Assembly: GCA_963995525.1 (NCBI GenBank)
Contig: OZ023210.1
Span: 28,242,439-28,306,438, forward strand
From: Escarpia spicata
Lineage: Eukaryota; Annelida; Polychaeta; Sabellida; Siboglinidae
Direction: 5' to 3'
DNA length: 64,000 nt
Below are positions 43,240-55,289 of the stretch, piece after piece (within the stretch, counting starts at the first letter, position 1; each line of letters opens with the position of its first letter). The notes beneath the pieces were generated by a model. The model worked only from the letters and a program-made list of their open reading frames with translations. It searched no databases and was not told the origin of the DNA. The position numbers and the translations under genes are program-made.

Positions 43240-43650
43240 AAGGGGCTGTCTGGAGAAACGACACTTAAGACCATTGATGAAAACTTAGCACGGAGAGAAC
43301 ACATCAAAATGGTTGAATCAAAAAGCATAGCAGTTTTGTATAAAACTATGCATGTTCTTGATTGTCAAGCATTACACTTCTTGATTGTCAAGCATTACAC
43401 ACAAAAATCACTTGTTGAACCACACATGTCATAGAGCTGTGAGATCTGGGGAAATACTTAACAATCTAGACTCAGAAATCTATCTCTGTTACAGAAAAAA
43501 GCTACACACATACATGATACCAGACAAAGCAAACTGTTCTATGTTAAAAAGACAAACACCACCCTCCGACTGTTGTCAGTCACCATCAAGGATATAAAAA
43601 ACATAGAACAATTCAGCAAATAAATTGTCTCAGCTTCCAAGTTTAACACA
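43240..43650 (+). mobile_element. LINE A, 3' fragment (right part)
   Basis: Pieces reading REHIKMVESKSIAVLYK and, in another frame, LSLLQKKATHIHDTRQSK match the C-terminal region of a jockey/CR1-group reverse transcriptase. In such proteins this follows the FLGV block seen at 40540. Together with 40060-40570 it forms one element split by LINE B. Confidence 0.65.
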
Positions 43651-44837
43651 ATTTTAAAAAGCATTCAAGTTGTCATCACTTTCTACATTTTTGTGAATTG
43701 TTAATTGAAGATGATGTTTAGTTAAATCCATGTATGAGTGACACAAGCACTATGGTAACAAGTTTGTGCATGAACAGTGAATATTATTTTGTAACTTATT
43801 TATCATTTGTATTGTATTTATTGTTTTTTATTTTGAGAAGGGCGTAGCAACATATAAGTATATGACTTCAACTACATCCTTTCAGCAGCAGCACACCATA
43901 TTGTGCATGTATTGTGTTGTTGAATAAACTTTCATTCAGTCTCAGTCCAAATTATTGGCAAATGTGTGACGCTTGGTAGCTCTAATATTGTGGTCCACCC
44001 TAAGGGGCAGTATGGCAGCTATAATGGTGTTTTTTTAACTAAAATACTCAAAATGTGTTCCTTGAACTTCCTTCCATATTCCAATAGCTTTGTAATGTTT
44101 ATAACATTTTTTATCAATAAAGGTACCTCTTTGTAATAAATACATATCTGTAAAACACTGTTATTCATGGATAAGGTGTGGCTCTTTCAAGCAACCAATG
44201 CAGTTATTCAATCTAGCAACATAAATTTGCAAAACTCTAGGACTAAAAATGGTATGGTGATCTGATTTAGATTGTTGTGTGGTCCTGGATATTCTCCACA
44301 ATCTGTATAAAACATTTTGGTTTTATGCTTTATCTTTGGAGTAATGTACCAAAATGTGTCGAAAAATATTGCATTTACAATTATGTAGTTTGACAATTCA
44401 AGATAAAATATAAATATTTTTTAAATGTGAAATGTCTTTATACAGATTGTGGAGAATATCACAAAGAACAAAAAAATCCAAACCAGATTACCATATTGTT
44501 ATTACTTCTAGTGTTGCAATTTTTAGATGTGGTATAAATTCCATAATTTGACAACCATTTTGTTTGTTACTGTGGAAACGGGGTCGGGCAGAAAAAAATG
44601 TCAATAAACTTTTTACTCGGTAAAACCTTCTCTACACAAACAAATTGCATTAATTATGCTTTAAAAAAATTCTATCTAGATGCCATACCAGATTATTGAC
44701 AGAACAGGATGTGCCCATGCCATAACTTGTAAGCATAGTTTGGAGTTTAAATAAATTACAAATACCTGTAATGTATAGGAAGGGGTTTTTAATTAGTAAA
44801 GGCTAGAACAAATATCAGCTTTGGTTTAGTTGACAGT
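43651..44837. other. Intergenic, no gene recognised
   Basis: AT-rich. TCTGTATAAA and its neighbourhood recur in inverted form at about 44295 (ATTCTCCACAATCTGTATAAA) and 44440 (TTTATACAGATTGTGGAGAATA). This is a 21-bp inverted repeat about 130 bp apart. Confidence 0.45.
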
Positions 44838-45956
44838 ATGAGTGAAGTAATGTGGAATGACAATGCGGCGGCACGCACTCCAGATGTTGGTGGTTCTTCT
44901 TCAGGGGGCAGGATGGAGGCCTTGCAAGTCGTGTGTCATGTAGCGGCCCATGTATGTAACACATCAGCCAATTATATAATTACTTAGTGCTTAGATATTG
45001 TGTATGCATATGACACACTATGTATTATATTCTGATGTGCAAGCATGCCAACACTGTAGCACAAAACTACCTACATTTATAGTGTTTCTGAAAAAAACAA
45101 TATACAAAATATGTTCTTGGGAAATCATCCGTATATAAATAATCCAATGTTAACATGTCTAGGTCACGGCCCATCTCACTAACATTCTTATGCACGATTT
45201 TGCTTTCTAAAGTTGATTTCCCTCCTTAACAGTGATCTTGTATATTGAAAACTCTCATAGACACATTCGCCAGTGTGTCACGGAAATGTCTGAAATTAAC
45301 AAAAACTGAACTGGCCCAGAATTTGTTTAACTGGTTCAGATTAATTTTGAACTGACCCTGCTGAAACACATTTCCATTTTGCTACATTCTTTAATCACAC
45401 TCGTGAATGTCTATCGTTTGAATTTTACATGTAAGTATATAAGATATTAAACAGTAATAATTAACATTAACTATATGTACACTAACATAATAGAGTTAAG
45501 TTACACTAACATAATATAACTTTGCATTTATAAATAATAAAAATTAGGCCATGAAAAATGTACAAACATATATGTAAGCACACACAGCCGCCGATTCAAA
45601 GGCCTTAATTTCGAACATTGCAGCATTTTGCATTTTGAAAGAGTGCCTTAAATTTCACAATAGATTCTATTTAATGATGATTTCCTATGAGCTCATTGTC
45701 CTAGTGAAACGGTCCCCAGATCTGGTAAATCTGCACCAGTGAACGCTGTCTTTATGTTTTCGTGTCATTTACTTTCCAGATTGTGTTGCTTCTTCCACTG
45801 CGTATATTGTACCTACACCACCGACCTGGAAATCTTGACCCTGCTTTCAAGTTCCTCTTCCGTCTTGCCTGGCTTGCCCGCATCCAGATTCCAATCACAG
45901 TTGCTGCTGCCATGTTCATCTTTGATTTTCGTTTTGAGGTTGACATTGATGAATAA
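44838..45956 (+). CDS. Two-exon small protein of unknown function, 96 residues
   Basis: Exon 1 is 44838-44951 and exon 2 is 45780-45956 (TAA). The donor CAT/GTATGT and acceptor TTTACTTTCCAG match in phase 0. Exon 1 encodes a polar, Gly/Ser-rich N terminus (GGSSSGG) then MEALQVVCHVAAH. Exon 2 encodes IVLLLPLRILYLHHRPG, then FKFLFRLAWLARIQIPITVA then AAMFIFDF and an acidic end, EVDIDE. Two hydrophobic stretches suggest a small membrane protein with two passes. I do not recognise the family. The intron junctions and sensible composition support a real gene, but the evidence is moderate. Its stop lies 203 bp before the ankyrin-gene start, with no AATAAA that I can see between them. Confidence 0.5.
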
Positions 45957-46159
45957 TCTAGTTTTCACAGCAGTGGAAACGTGTCATATGATGATTGAAA
46001 TGGACACTGGAACTAAGATGTGACGTGTTGTAGTGATTGCGTTTTAGCATGTTAAATATCCTATAGTAATTTTGAAGATGGTTACAGTTGGTATTAATTC
46101 TGTAGGTTGGACAATGAGTTTGTGTAATATTTAATTTTATGTAACAATTTATTCTGAAG

Positions 46160-49100
46160 ATGAGTCGTGGAATCAAAGACCTGCGTGAGTTAATCTGTGT
46201 GTCGAGGCTGTCAATTCGTGACAGTGATGACGAGTACCCATTAAGTAACTCTGATGATGAGGATGTGACACAGCCAGTGCATTCTGTGTCACGTAACGGC
46301 AGCAGCTGCGGCAGTCGCCAAAGCTCTGCTTCGTCTTGTCATTCGTCCACAAATTTTTACCAGAAATCACCGGATTCAGGATTTGGGACAAATGGGCATA
46401 GTCAATCTCCCATCTTGGAGGGTGCTATTGTTGGTGGGGAGTTGAACACCCCATTGCCAGATCTCAGTACTGTGAATATCCCTCGTTCTGCTGCGGCAAG
46501 GAAACGTCGCCGTCGAAAAAAGAAATCCAAGAATTTGTGGCTAGGTGTCGACGAGTCATCGCATGGTGACACCAAATCCACTATGTTGTCAATGTCAATA
46601 CGCAGGCCACTCACGCCTCTTGGTGATATCCGAACAAACCCAACATCAGGGAAAGAGGGTGATTTTGACGATTTGTTGACATACTTAGATGCCACGTTGG
46701 TGTCGCAGTGGCTGGCGGAGGCTAACAGACAGGTGACGGACATCGCGACGTGGTGCTATAAGGGGGATAACTTTGTGCAGTTTGCTCACTTCTGGCTGTC
46801 AGACTTCACTGCGACGAAGCAGCAGGAGATCTTCCAGCTGGAGTACAGCATAGTCCTCGACCACCTGACATTGGCGTTTGCCACAGGTCGGGAAGCAGGC
46901 AAGATCAAGCAGCGTGACATTGTTCACTTCCTGCTGGCCGTGCTCAAGGAGTACCCAACCAAGCTGCTAGCCTCAGTGGGAGCGTACATGTTCCTTGACT
47001 ACCTCGACGTCCTGTCGTCTGAACGCCGTGACACCTACAGACGTCTGCTGGCGAACGTACGCTGCTCGACACAGGTGAAGCAGTACGCACAGTGGACACT
47101 GGCCATCCGGTCATTCGCTCTGGTCAGCATGTGGCACGCGGTACTCAACTTCTACCGGAGTCTACTCAGTGACACGTCAGCCTTGAGCAGAGTACTGCCT
47201 GTGCCCATGGCGGTCATCAGCAAGACTGACCCCTATCCACAGAGGATGTATCATGCTATCAGGTCAGTCTTACATACATGGCTTTATGTTTAAGTAGTTC
47301 AAACTGCTAGTTGATTTAGCTATTGTATAAGTTGCATCAGTTATTGCATGCTTGTAAAGTTGACTAGTTTTTCTGTTTATGGGTATGTATTTTGCTGTCT
47401 TCCAGACATATGACATACATTGTACTTTTTAGTCCTTTGGGCCAAAAGTCCAACGGACGTATGCCATCACTCTGCATCTGTCGTCCGCCGTTAGCTGCCA
47501 TATCACAGAAAACATTCAGAAGCTATTTCTCTAATTTTGTATAGACATCTTAGGGTACTGCCACTATGTACAGGAAATATGTATTTGATTGAATCATTCT
47601 ATCCCCCAGGGCCCCTAAACTGGTAAATTTTTACATTTTGCCTATTTAAAAAAACTCTTCAGTAACTTTTTCTCTGATTTTGTATAGACATTACATATGG
47701 TAGTGCCACTATACACAAAACATGTTTACTGGTAGTGCTGTATCCAGTATTTGATTGAATCATTCTAAGGGCATCTCAGACCCCGTAAAATGCAAAATTT
47801 TCACATTTTGCCTATTTTCTAAAAAACTCTGCAGTAAGTTTTTTTTCCAATTTTGCATACACATTCCATGTGGTAGTGCCACTATACACAAGAAATCTCT
47901 AATTGATTGAATCATTCGAACTATGGTCTGTAACTATGATTCACCAAAAAACATGTTATTAATAATTACAAACAATATTATAGTCCAAAAGACTTCACAG
48001 CCTTTTGGCCCATATTTTATTGAAGGGTTCACCTATCAGTATATTCTACTTAAAGCATCAAGATAGCAATTATTTATTTTCAAACGCAATGTATTTGTGA
48101 ATAAATTTTTAAAAAAAGGTTTTCAAAGTTAAACATTTGTGATGAAATTTAAAAATCAATTGTTTTTTTTTTACAAAATAACAAATACCTGGTACTATAC
48201 AAATGCTTTTGGAAAAACACAAATTTTTGAGCTGAGATTTCATTTCCAAAGTAATTGACGCCAAGTCTGGATACAGCACTACCAGTAAACATGTCTGACT
48301 TGAATAATGTGGGCTGTTGCAGGAATGGGTTTGTGGACGTGGTCAAGTACCTGCTGGACGTGGGCAAGGTGAGCATCCAGTACCACGATGACTGCAGCCG
48401 CACACTCATCTTCATCGCAGTCGTACACAACCAGCCTCTTGTACTGCAGCAGATTCTCCAGGTCGGTCTTGGTTTATTGTCTTTCCATTGCTACTGCAGC
48501 TCACAACAGTCATGGGTCGGTTCTGTTCTCTCAATTCCAACGGTAGCCAACTGTAAACAAATTGATTGCAAATCCATCTTGCAAAAAACTACAAGGAAAT
48601 GCATATATCCAGGGATGTATTGGGTTATCCTTGCAAGCCAGGGGTGATGACTGTGTACACTAGCACTGGGATATTTCATACGCATGGTATGGAAGCTAGC
48701 TGAATCAAACTGAAAATTGACTTCGCTATATCACCCACTCGTCTGACCTGCATGGCCGCACCCCAGTTACACAACAAGACAAAGCCTTAGAGTTCCAGGT
48801 ATCCAAATATAATTACCCACTCGACCAATCCCACAAGCCGCTGACAGGTATTATATATTCAAATACATAACTACGTCTACTTCCCAAACACCGGAACTTG
48901 CAGGCAAGCGATATAATTGGCTGAGAGCTTGTTTTCTGACTTTTGCAAGGTGATCTGCCAGGGGGTACTGAGACTGATGTATTCAGCAGCGCCCCCTGGT
49001 GTGCGAGGATGTATTGGGTATCTAGGAACCAATTCCAGGACTTCTGTTGGATTTCCCAGATTCCAGGGAGCTCTTTCGGCTCAGGAGAAAACTAGTGTTG

Positions 49101-50751
49101 TCTCATTTTAGTTGTAGTTCAATTAGTTGGATACCTAGTAAACAATTTATCACCTGAAAAAATACATGTGCAAATGATGCTGATAAAGTGTATATTACCA
49201 AACAGTGTACATTTGTTTTTTTTATTAATTCAGTGGTAATACCACTAGATGTTTCATAGGCTATATCCATTACATTGTGACATGTAAACCGTGAACATAA
49301 GGAATATAAATATGGAAATGTTATTAATCAATTACATTACAAACAATCAAAGTCAACGTTTGGATGATTTTTTATTAAAATTTGCACTGTTATTAATTAA
49401 ACCGACTGTACATAAATTACCCATGGGGTACTCACACCCTACAGACGTGAGCATCAACAAACCTGATTTGTAATGGGCTAAATTAGTTTATAGGGTAGTT
49501 CTAAGCAAATATACGATGAGACTTGTGTCACACTGCTGTGTGACTGTTGCAGACAGCACCACGACCAGATGTGAATGAGTCGGCCAAGACGGGAAACACG
49601 CCCCTACACTCTGCTGCCAACAGCGGCAGTGTGAGTGTGACCCGTGTCCTGCTACAGGTCAAAGACATCGAGGTGAATATAACCAACCCCCAGTGTGAGG
49701 ACGCCACACCTCTCCACCTCGCTGTCATGCATGGTACGTTGTCCAACGAGTCACACCCACAGGTCCAGAAGCTACGTATACATGTTTTAAAATGGATTGT
49801 TCTTATAACACAACTATAAAATTGAAATTCACTTCAACGTTTCAACTCTTGCGAGTTTCAGATATATATATAGTTTTATAACAAATATCAATTTAAAAGT
49901 ATTCTTATTCCGGGTAGATGTACATTTTCACTAATGTGTATTTGATAAGTTCATCCGATCCTGGAGTAACAAAACAAGCATACAACATTACGTCATTTAC
50001 TTTATCTTCAACTTGTTTCTGCTGATCATTTAATTTCTGATGTCACCAGTTACATCATACTAAATATTTCATACATGAATGGGACGCCACACAAAGGACA
50101 GAACCACGCAAAAGCAGCATAGCCTGAAAGAGATCGTTATTCGATTTTGGATAATAGTATTGCCAATTCTTGACATTGCTCTTTTTAAGTAAATGATAAC
50201 TAAACACATTTCACAGTTGAGCTAATTATAAAGTAAAATGGATGCATTGCTCTTGGTATCTGGCAATTTAATAACAAACGTTGTTTGTTGGTAAAAGCTA
50301 AATGATATCCAGCGCCAGATTTAGTAGTGTGTGGAACCCTGGGAGGTGATTGGCCAGATATTGTATCTACTAGTTTCCACTCCTTCCTACCTTCTTCAAT
50401 GGGGACTTCACATGACTTTCCTCCATTTAGAACACCAATTTATGTCATATTGAAGCTCTCAGGTTACGTCTAAAAACATTTCGACCTCTAAGAAATTATC
50501 CCAAAAACATTTAGTGGAGGCCATCATAAAAAATTGTATTGTAGGGGCCACTGTTCTGTCTGCTCTGCCCTTAGTCCGGCACTAATGATATCTGCGCTGG
50601 TGTTGCAGGGTACAAGGACGTAGTGGAGCTACTGCTGGCGGCTGGAGCTGACCATACGGTCAAGATGGGCGAACTGACTGCCTGTGACATTGCAAGGGAC
50701 TTTGGACATGATGATATTTTGGCTGTGTTGCCCCAGGTGGATGACTTATAA
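46160..50751 (+). CDS. Ankyrin-repeat protein with unassigned N-terminal domain, 521 residues
   Basis: Exons are 46160-47262, 48323-48461, 49553-49733 and 50609-50751 (TAA). All introns are GT/AG and phases match (2, 0, 1). Residues 1-110 are Ser- and acid-rich and look disordered (PLSNSDDEDV, PDSGFGTN). A basic cluster, KRRRRKKKSK, at about 114-124 could be a nuclear localisation signal. Residues about 168-360 form a helical region with NFVQFAHFWLSDF and YAQWTLAIRSFALVSMWHAV, which I do not recognise. From about 362 there are four ankyrin repeats and a partial fifth, including TGNTPLHSAANSGSVSVTR, ATPLHLAVMHGYKDVVELLL and a closing half repeat. The start is the first Met of a long open exon; an upstream non-coding exon is possible. 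Role is unknown; protein binding through the repeats is expected. Confidence 0.85.
47431..48022 (+). repeat. Dispersed repeat family X, copy 2, in intron 1 of the ankyrin gene
   Basis: Starts near CTTTGGGCCAAAAGTCC and ends near CAGCCTTTTGGCCCA, so its ends carry the inverted 11-mer TGGGCCAAAAG / CTTTTGGCCCA. Inside, a unit containing TTTTTCT-TAATTTTG, TAGTGCCACTATACACA and TTGATTGAATCATTC occurs three times. The copy at 39314-39680 has two units. Confidence 0.7.
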
Positions 50752-51436
50752 GGTCTTTGTGGTGACCATCCCTTGGATTATAGCACTCCTATACACCAAT
50801 CCATCCAGTCACCATAAGCAAATCAATGCTTGCACTAGTAACCTGTGGAAACTGACTTGTACATGTAGTAGGTATAACCCGAGAGATTTATTGAGGGACA
50901 AAGTTTACACAGGGCGACATGGGAGATGTGTGAAGCAAACACGCAGGCAGTATACATTAACGCACAAAATATGGTTACTATGGGAAATTGCAATATCATA
51001 CACTTTTGGAATGTTTTATGAGAATAGAACTAAAATTGGAGTGAAAATGTTTGTAAATTGTACGGCTATCACAACATATGGCAAACCTGGTCAATATGTG
51101 GATTACTTGTAGAATGTTTGACATTTATGCAAAAAAATATGAGCTAGTAACCTTTCTGAGACCTCCTACAATAAACAACAATTTGGACTCTTTTCTTTGA
51201 AGTAAAAAACTCAAATCGTAATTAATTATTAACATCCCTTCAGCACCACTGGGTAAAAACATGGGTGAAATGTTACCTCCTGAATGGTAAATTGATAATA
51301 CTGCCACAACCGACATGACTACTAATGATTTGATCTTTTGAATGCAAGAAATAAAATATGAAATGTTTGTCTTAGACATACGACATTCTTGAATGTTCTT
51401 TGTGCAAATTGTTGTTGTTGTGTTCTGTGATGCCAT

Positions 51437-51442
51437 AATAAA
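51437..51442 (+). terminator. Candidate polyadenylation signal AATAAA of the ankyrin gene
   Basis: AATAAA about 690 bases after the stop codon; use is inferred. Confidence 0.35.
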
Positions 51443-53409
51443 AGTATAAGCAATTTTAAGTATTTTGCACTAGTATTTTGCTATGCTTTTGAACAAATCT
51501 TTTTTTTGGACAGAAGAAAAACAAACCAACAAATCAGGGACATGGAAAACAACTATTAAATTTAGCTTCCAACATGTTTCATTTCACAAGTTGACAAGTA
51601 TGTTTTCAATATCAATTGTATTTGTTTCGGTTGTTACTCCATAATTAACTCTTAAATTTAACAAAAATATGATAATACTGCAGTTTGAACAAATTCAGTT
51701 ATGCATTTTTTGTTGGAATAATGTTAATTTGAATCAACTTGTTTTTGGGTCAGTGCAGTTTGCACAATTGTCTTGATCCATGTCGTTCTTCAATGAGCAT
51801 ACTTCGTACTGCCTCTTTCGGCCAACACATTAGTGTGTATACCGTGTGCACGCAATACATGTATTAATGTGACTAATTAACTAAAAAATAAGAGTGCATG
51901 TAGTTTTAGATTTGGATAAAGTGGGCTGGTGGAGCCAACTACTGTGCTCACAGTATTCTGAAAGGGACGAAGAGTTATTGTTTATATGGGGATTAAAATT
52001 CCCGACACACCCTTAGGACTGGCATAAAACAAGTACTTTTAGTATTTGTCAGATTCAGTTTTAACTAGAGTGCATGGAACAAAGATATTGTCACGTAGTG
52101 ATTTATTTATGTTTCTGCAGAAACATGTTTATACAAAAAAATGCACATTTAGCATCTTCATAAATTTGTGTCGGCAAAATACGAAAAGTGAGGAGACACA
52201 GAATAATCCATTTGTAAGAGCAACACCAGCTGCTAACATCGGTACCATGCTGATCTATACATTTACCACTGTGTGTCAATATGTATGCATGCAGATGTTC
52301 CAAGTATCCCACTTGTCCAAAATCAATAGAAATGGGTAAATGGCATCAGCGTTCCACTTTTTTTTCTTCATATTTACCACTATCTCCCTTTTCGAACTTG
52401 GAACCTCTGGTGTGAGTATATAGAGGACTGTTCAACTAGGACAACATTTCATCCAATCTAACAGTTTATTTAAATGCAGAACTGACAGTAATTGAGAACA
52501 TAAAATGTGTAAAACAACAATTATAACAATCATGCACATCACTACCATTTCTTGTACTAAACATATTCTTGACTAGATTCTTATACATGTTATTATGATT
52601 ACTATCACTATACACGAGTTCATTCTAGTACTGAAAAGGCATTGTTAACGACAACAAAATTCTGGTTATTTTAGGACACAAACAGAAAATGCACTGCTGT
52701 TCACCATTGGGAATTGCTTAAAATACAAATGAATATCCTTATAAAATATTGTAATAAAAATTAACAAATTGTCATTAAATAAAAAATAAGTTCAAAATAT
52801 TTGTTTCAGTCCTGAAAAATAGGATAATGGCAAAATCCCTGTACAGAACACAAGTTGTTTTCTTCTATGCAGTTCATGCGGCGCATGTACCTTTTTCAAA
52901 TTGAAAATAATATAATGAATTGGAATTGGTCTATCTTAAATTCATTAAAATCATTCCATTCTGCAAGATAACTACACATCACAGTAACCTAGAAAGGCAC
53001 AACGTCCATGCTAGTGTCACAGGTCAAGTAAAAGTGTCTGCAAGCACTGGACGCGTGTGTATCTATCACATGTTCCTCGGTTTCTTTGGCTGTGTAATCT
53101 TCGGTGTTCCTGGCATCTTGTTCTTTGTCTGCCAGAACAAAGCATTGATTATACACAATTGGCATCAACAATGGCTCATCATGGTGGAGCATTATAGGAG
53201 CTATTGCCAATTCTGTTACTCACAATTGATTAGTGGCAGGAATATCAATTTAGAATCCCATATGTAAGCAAACCCTTGTAGTATAATTTCCCATTAGTTC
53301 CTTAGCACTCACATAGATCGATCTGTTGACATTTTTTCACCAATCTGGAGATTTCCTAAAAAGTAACTGGATTCTTAGAAATTTGGTGTGACAGAATGTT
53401 TGTATTGTG
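51443..53409. other. Intergenic and probable H1 3' UTR, no further gene recognised
   Basis: AT-rich. The minus strand has AATAAA at 52465-52470 (TTTATT on the plus strand), which could end the H1 transcript about 940 bases after its stop codon. Confidence 0.35.
52465..52470 (-). terminator. Candidate polyadenylation signal of the H1 gene
   Basis: AATAAA on the minus strand. No closer one was seen between it and the H1 stop codon; use is inferred. Confidence 0.3.
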
Positions 53410-55285
53410 TTATATTGTAGTGTAATGCTTTACCGTAAGGACTTTTGCTGTCTTCTTCTTTGCTGTGGCAGTCTTTGTCGCAGATTTAGGTTTGTTGACT
53501 TTCTCCTTATCCACTTTCGGCTTTTTGGTCTTTGTTGTAGCTGGGTTTTTTGCCGCTTTTACAACTGCCTTTGCCTTTGTTGTTTTCGTGCTTATCGTGG
53601 TCGACTTAGATGTGGTTTTCTTGACCGTTTTTGGCTTCGCTTTGACTACCTTGTTGGCTGCTTTGGCCACATTCTCTTTGTTCATTGTTGTGGTTTTCTT
53701 TACTGTTTTGGCCACTTTCTTCAGTGGCATATTGTCGTTTGTCAGAGAGTGTTCTGTTGACTTTGAGTTGCCTGTCTTGTCTTTGCGAATGGCTTTTAAT
53801 TTGTCCTTATTTACAAGGAAGCGTCCACTCAACGATACACCTGCAATTGAACAAGGGTGTCTTAATCACTAATTATAACTCGGTTGTAACAATAACTCTT
53901 TTTTTCCGAATGGTGTCATATAATGCAGTGATTTCTCCTCAGTAACTCTACCACCCTTTGTATTATTTACACGGTTACTTCATGCTTTAGTTTCCACAAT
54001 AGCCAATTATCTACGTAATTACGACAATAAAAAATATTGCTTTCCAACTAGGGAAAGGTGTGATAAAACTAACCTAAAATACAAAACAATACACCAATTT
54101 GGAATCCAAAATTGCTCTAGATTACAGATTTGGCCTTTGTGAACAACATATGCGATGATGCATTTATTGAGCAACTTGCTGCTTAGTTACCACAAAAACA
54201 AATTTTTGTCATCGGGGCAGTTTTACCCACTACTAAAGGTAAAAGTATTAATATATGTATGGTACTATAGCATTACATTAAATGTTGTTATGTCTAAATT
54301 AATTAGCCAACTTTAGAAGCTGACACTTGCCTTCGTACTTGGATCCTTTTGGTCGGATGATCAAGTTGAGATTAAACCCTTTGTCTAGTGCTTTGCGCAA
54401 TCGATTCTTGATTACGTTGGCTGACACAGATGAATCCTGTTTCTGCAACCATAAAACGAACAACTTGGAAAGCCACGCTTGACACGCAGAGCAGGGAATA
54501 AACACAGAATGCCAACAGCCATGGTCATTAATCAAACATCAGTAACTGGAACATCTGCTGGTTATAAACTCTTTGTTGTGCATTTTATATCAATTTATTT
54601 GTGTAGCTGTTAATAATTCAAATTATTTATTTTGAACATTTCTAATACTTTGTTATCTTGCTGAAGAGGCTTTCATGACGGGAAATACAATGTTGCAATA
54701 ATCACAACAGTGTGACAATGGTCCAGTGGAATTATATTTCATGCACTTAAAATTAAGTTTTGATATACAGTGTAGCGATGTATCCAGTCCTTAGGACTGC
54801 TCAAAGTGCTTTACACTTCACCCATTGGCAGAGCTATTCAATTGAACACCATCTTTTCTTCTCTGGGAAACATTCAGCCACACTGCAATTAATGCACAAA
54901 GACTACTCGCACTCAACACGGGTTCGTTCGATTGGGGGTACGATGCTCTAGCCACTGCGTGCCACTTAACTATATTATGGAATAAATCAATGTCCACATT
55001 GGGCACCGACAATGACAACTTACAGGCCACAGCACATTACGCCTATCGCGAGTCGCCGAGTATTAATTTATACACTAAATGTGCATCAAAACTAACCGCA
55101 AGGTGGTTCTTGATGACCACAAGTGTGACGCCCTTGCGGTCAGGGTTGTTCGTGATGGCGTCCACCACCTGGTCGAGCGTGTGTTTTTTGCGAGCGGGGG
55201 CGGCCGGCTTGGCGGGCTTCTTTGCTACGGCCAACAGTTGTTCGTCCGTCGCTGTCATACCACTGCCACCGACGTCAGTGTCCAT
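53410..55285 (-). CDS. Linker histone H1 with introns in the globular domain, 245 residues
   Basis: Exons on the minus strand are 55285-55097, 54442-54325 and 53840-53410 (TAA). Junctions are GCG/GTTAGT to TTGCAG in phase 0 and AAGT/GTCAGC to TTGCAG in phase 1; the second donor is the weakest call. Exon 1 gives a short N-terminal arm (KKPAKPAAPARKK) and helix 1-2 of the winged-helix domain, LDQVVDAITNNPDRKGVTL then VIKNHLA. Exon 2 gives helix 3, VIKNRLRKALDKGF. Exon 3 begins SLSGRFLVNK, matching the GxxGxFKL end of H1 domains. It continues into a Lys/Ala/Thr/Pro-rich tail of about 120 residues (KTVKKTT, KTKKPKV) that binds linker DNA. Introns imply a polyadenylated, replication-independent H1. 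The RKALDKGFNLNLIIRPKG segment resembles oocyte/cleavage-type H1 (B4/H1.8), which is an inference. Confidence 0.82.
54770..54962 (-). repeat. SINE, partial copy in H1 intron 1
   Basis: Minus-strand copy with GTATCCAGTCCTTAGGACTG, GGCAGAGCTATTCAATTGAA and TTCTCTGGGAAACATTCAGC. A deletion joins the body to a short piece of the head (GATGCTCTAGCCACTG). It lies within the first intron of the H1 gene. Confidence 0.8.
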
Positions 55286-55289
55286 CAAC

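Noticed and set aside
52920..53267. 115-codon plus-strand frame with a hydrophobic stretch
   Set aside because: It lies in the probable H1 3' UTR, on the opposite strand, with no supporting splice or domain evidence.
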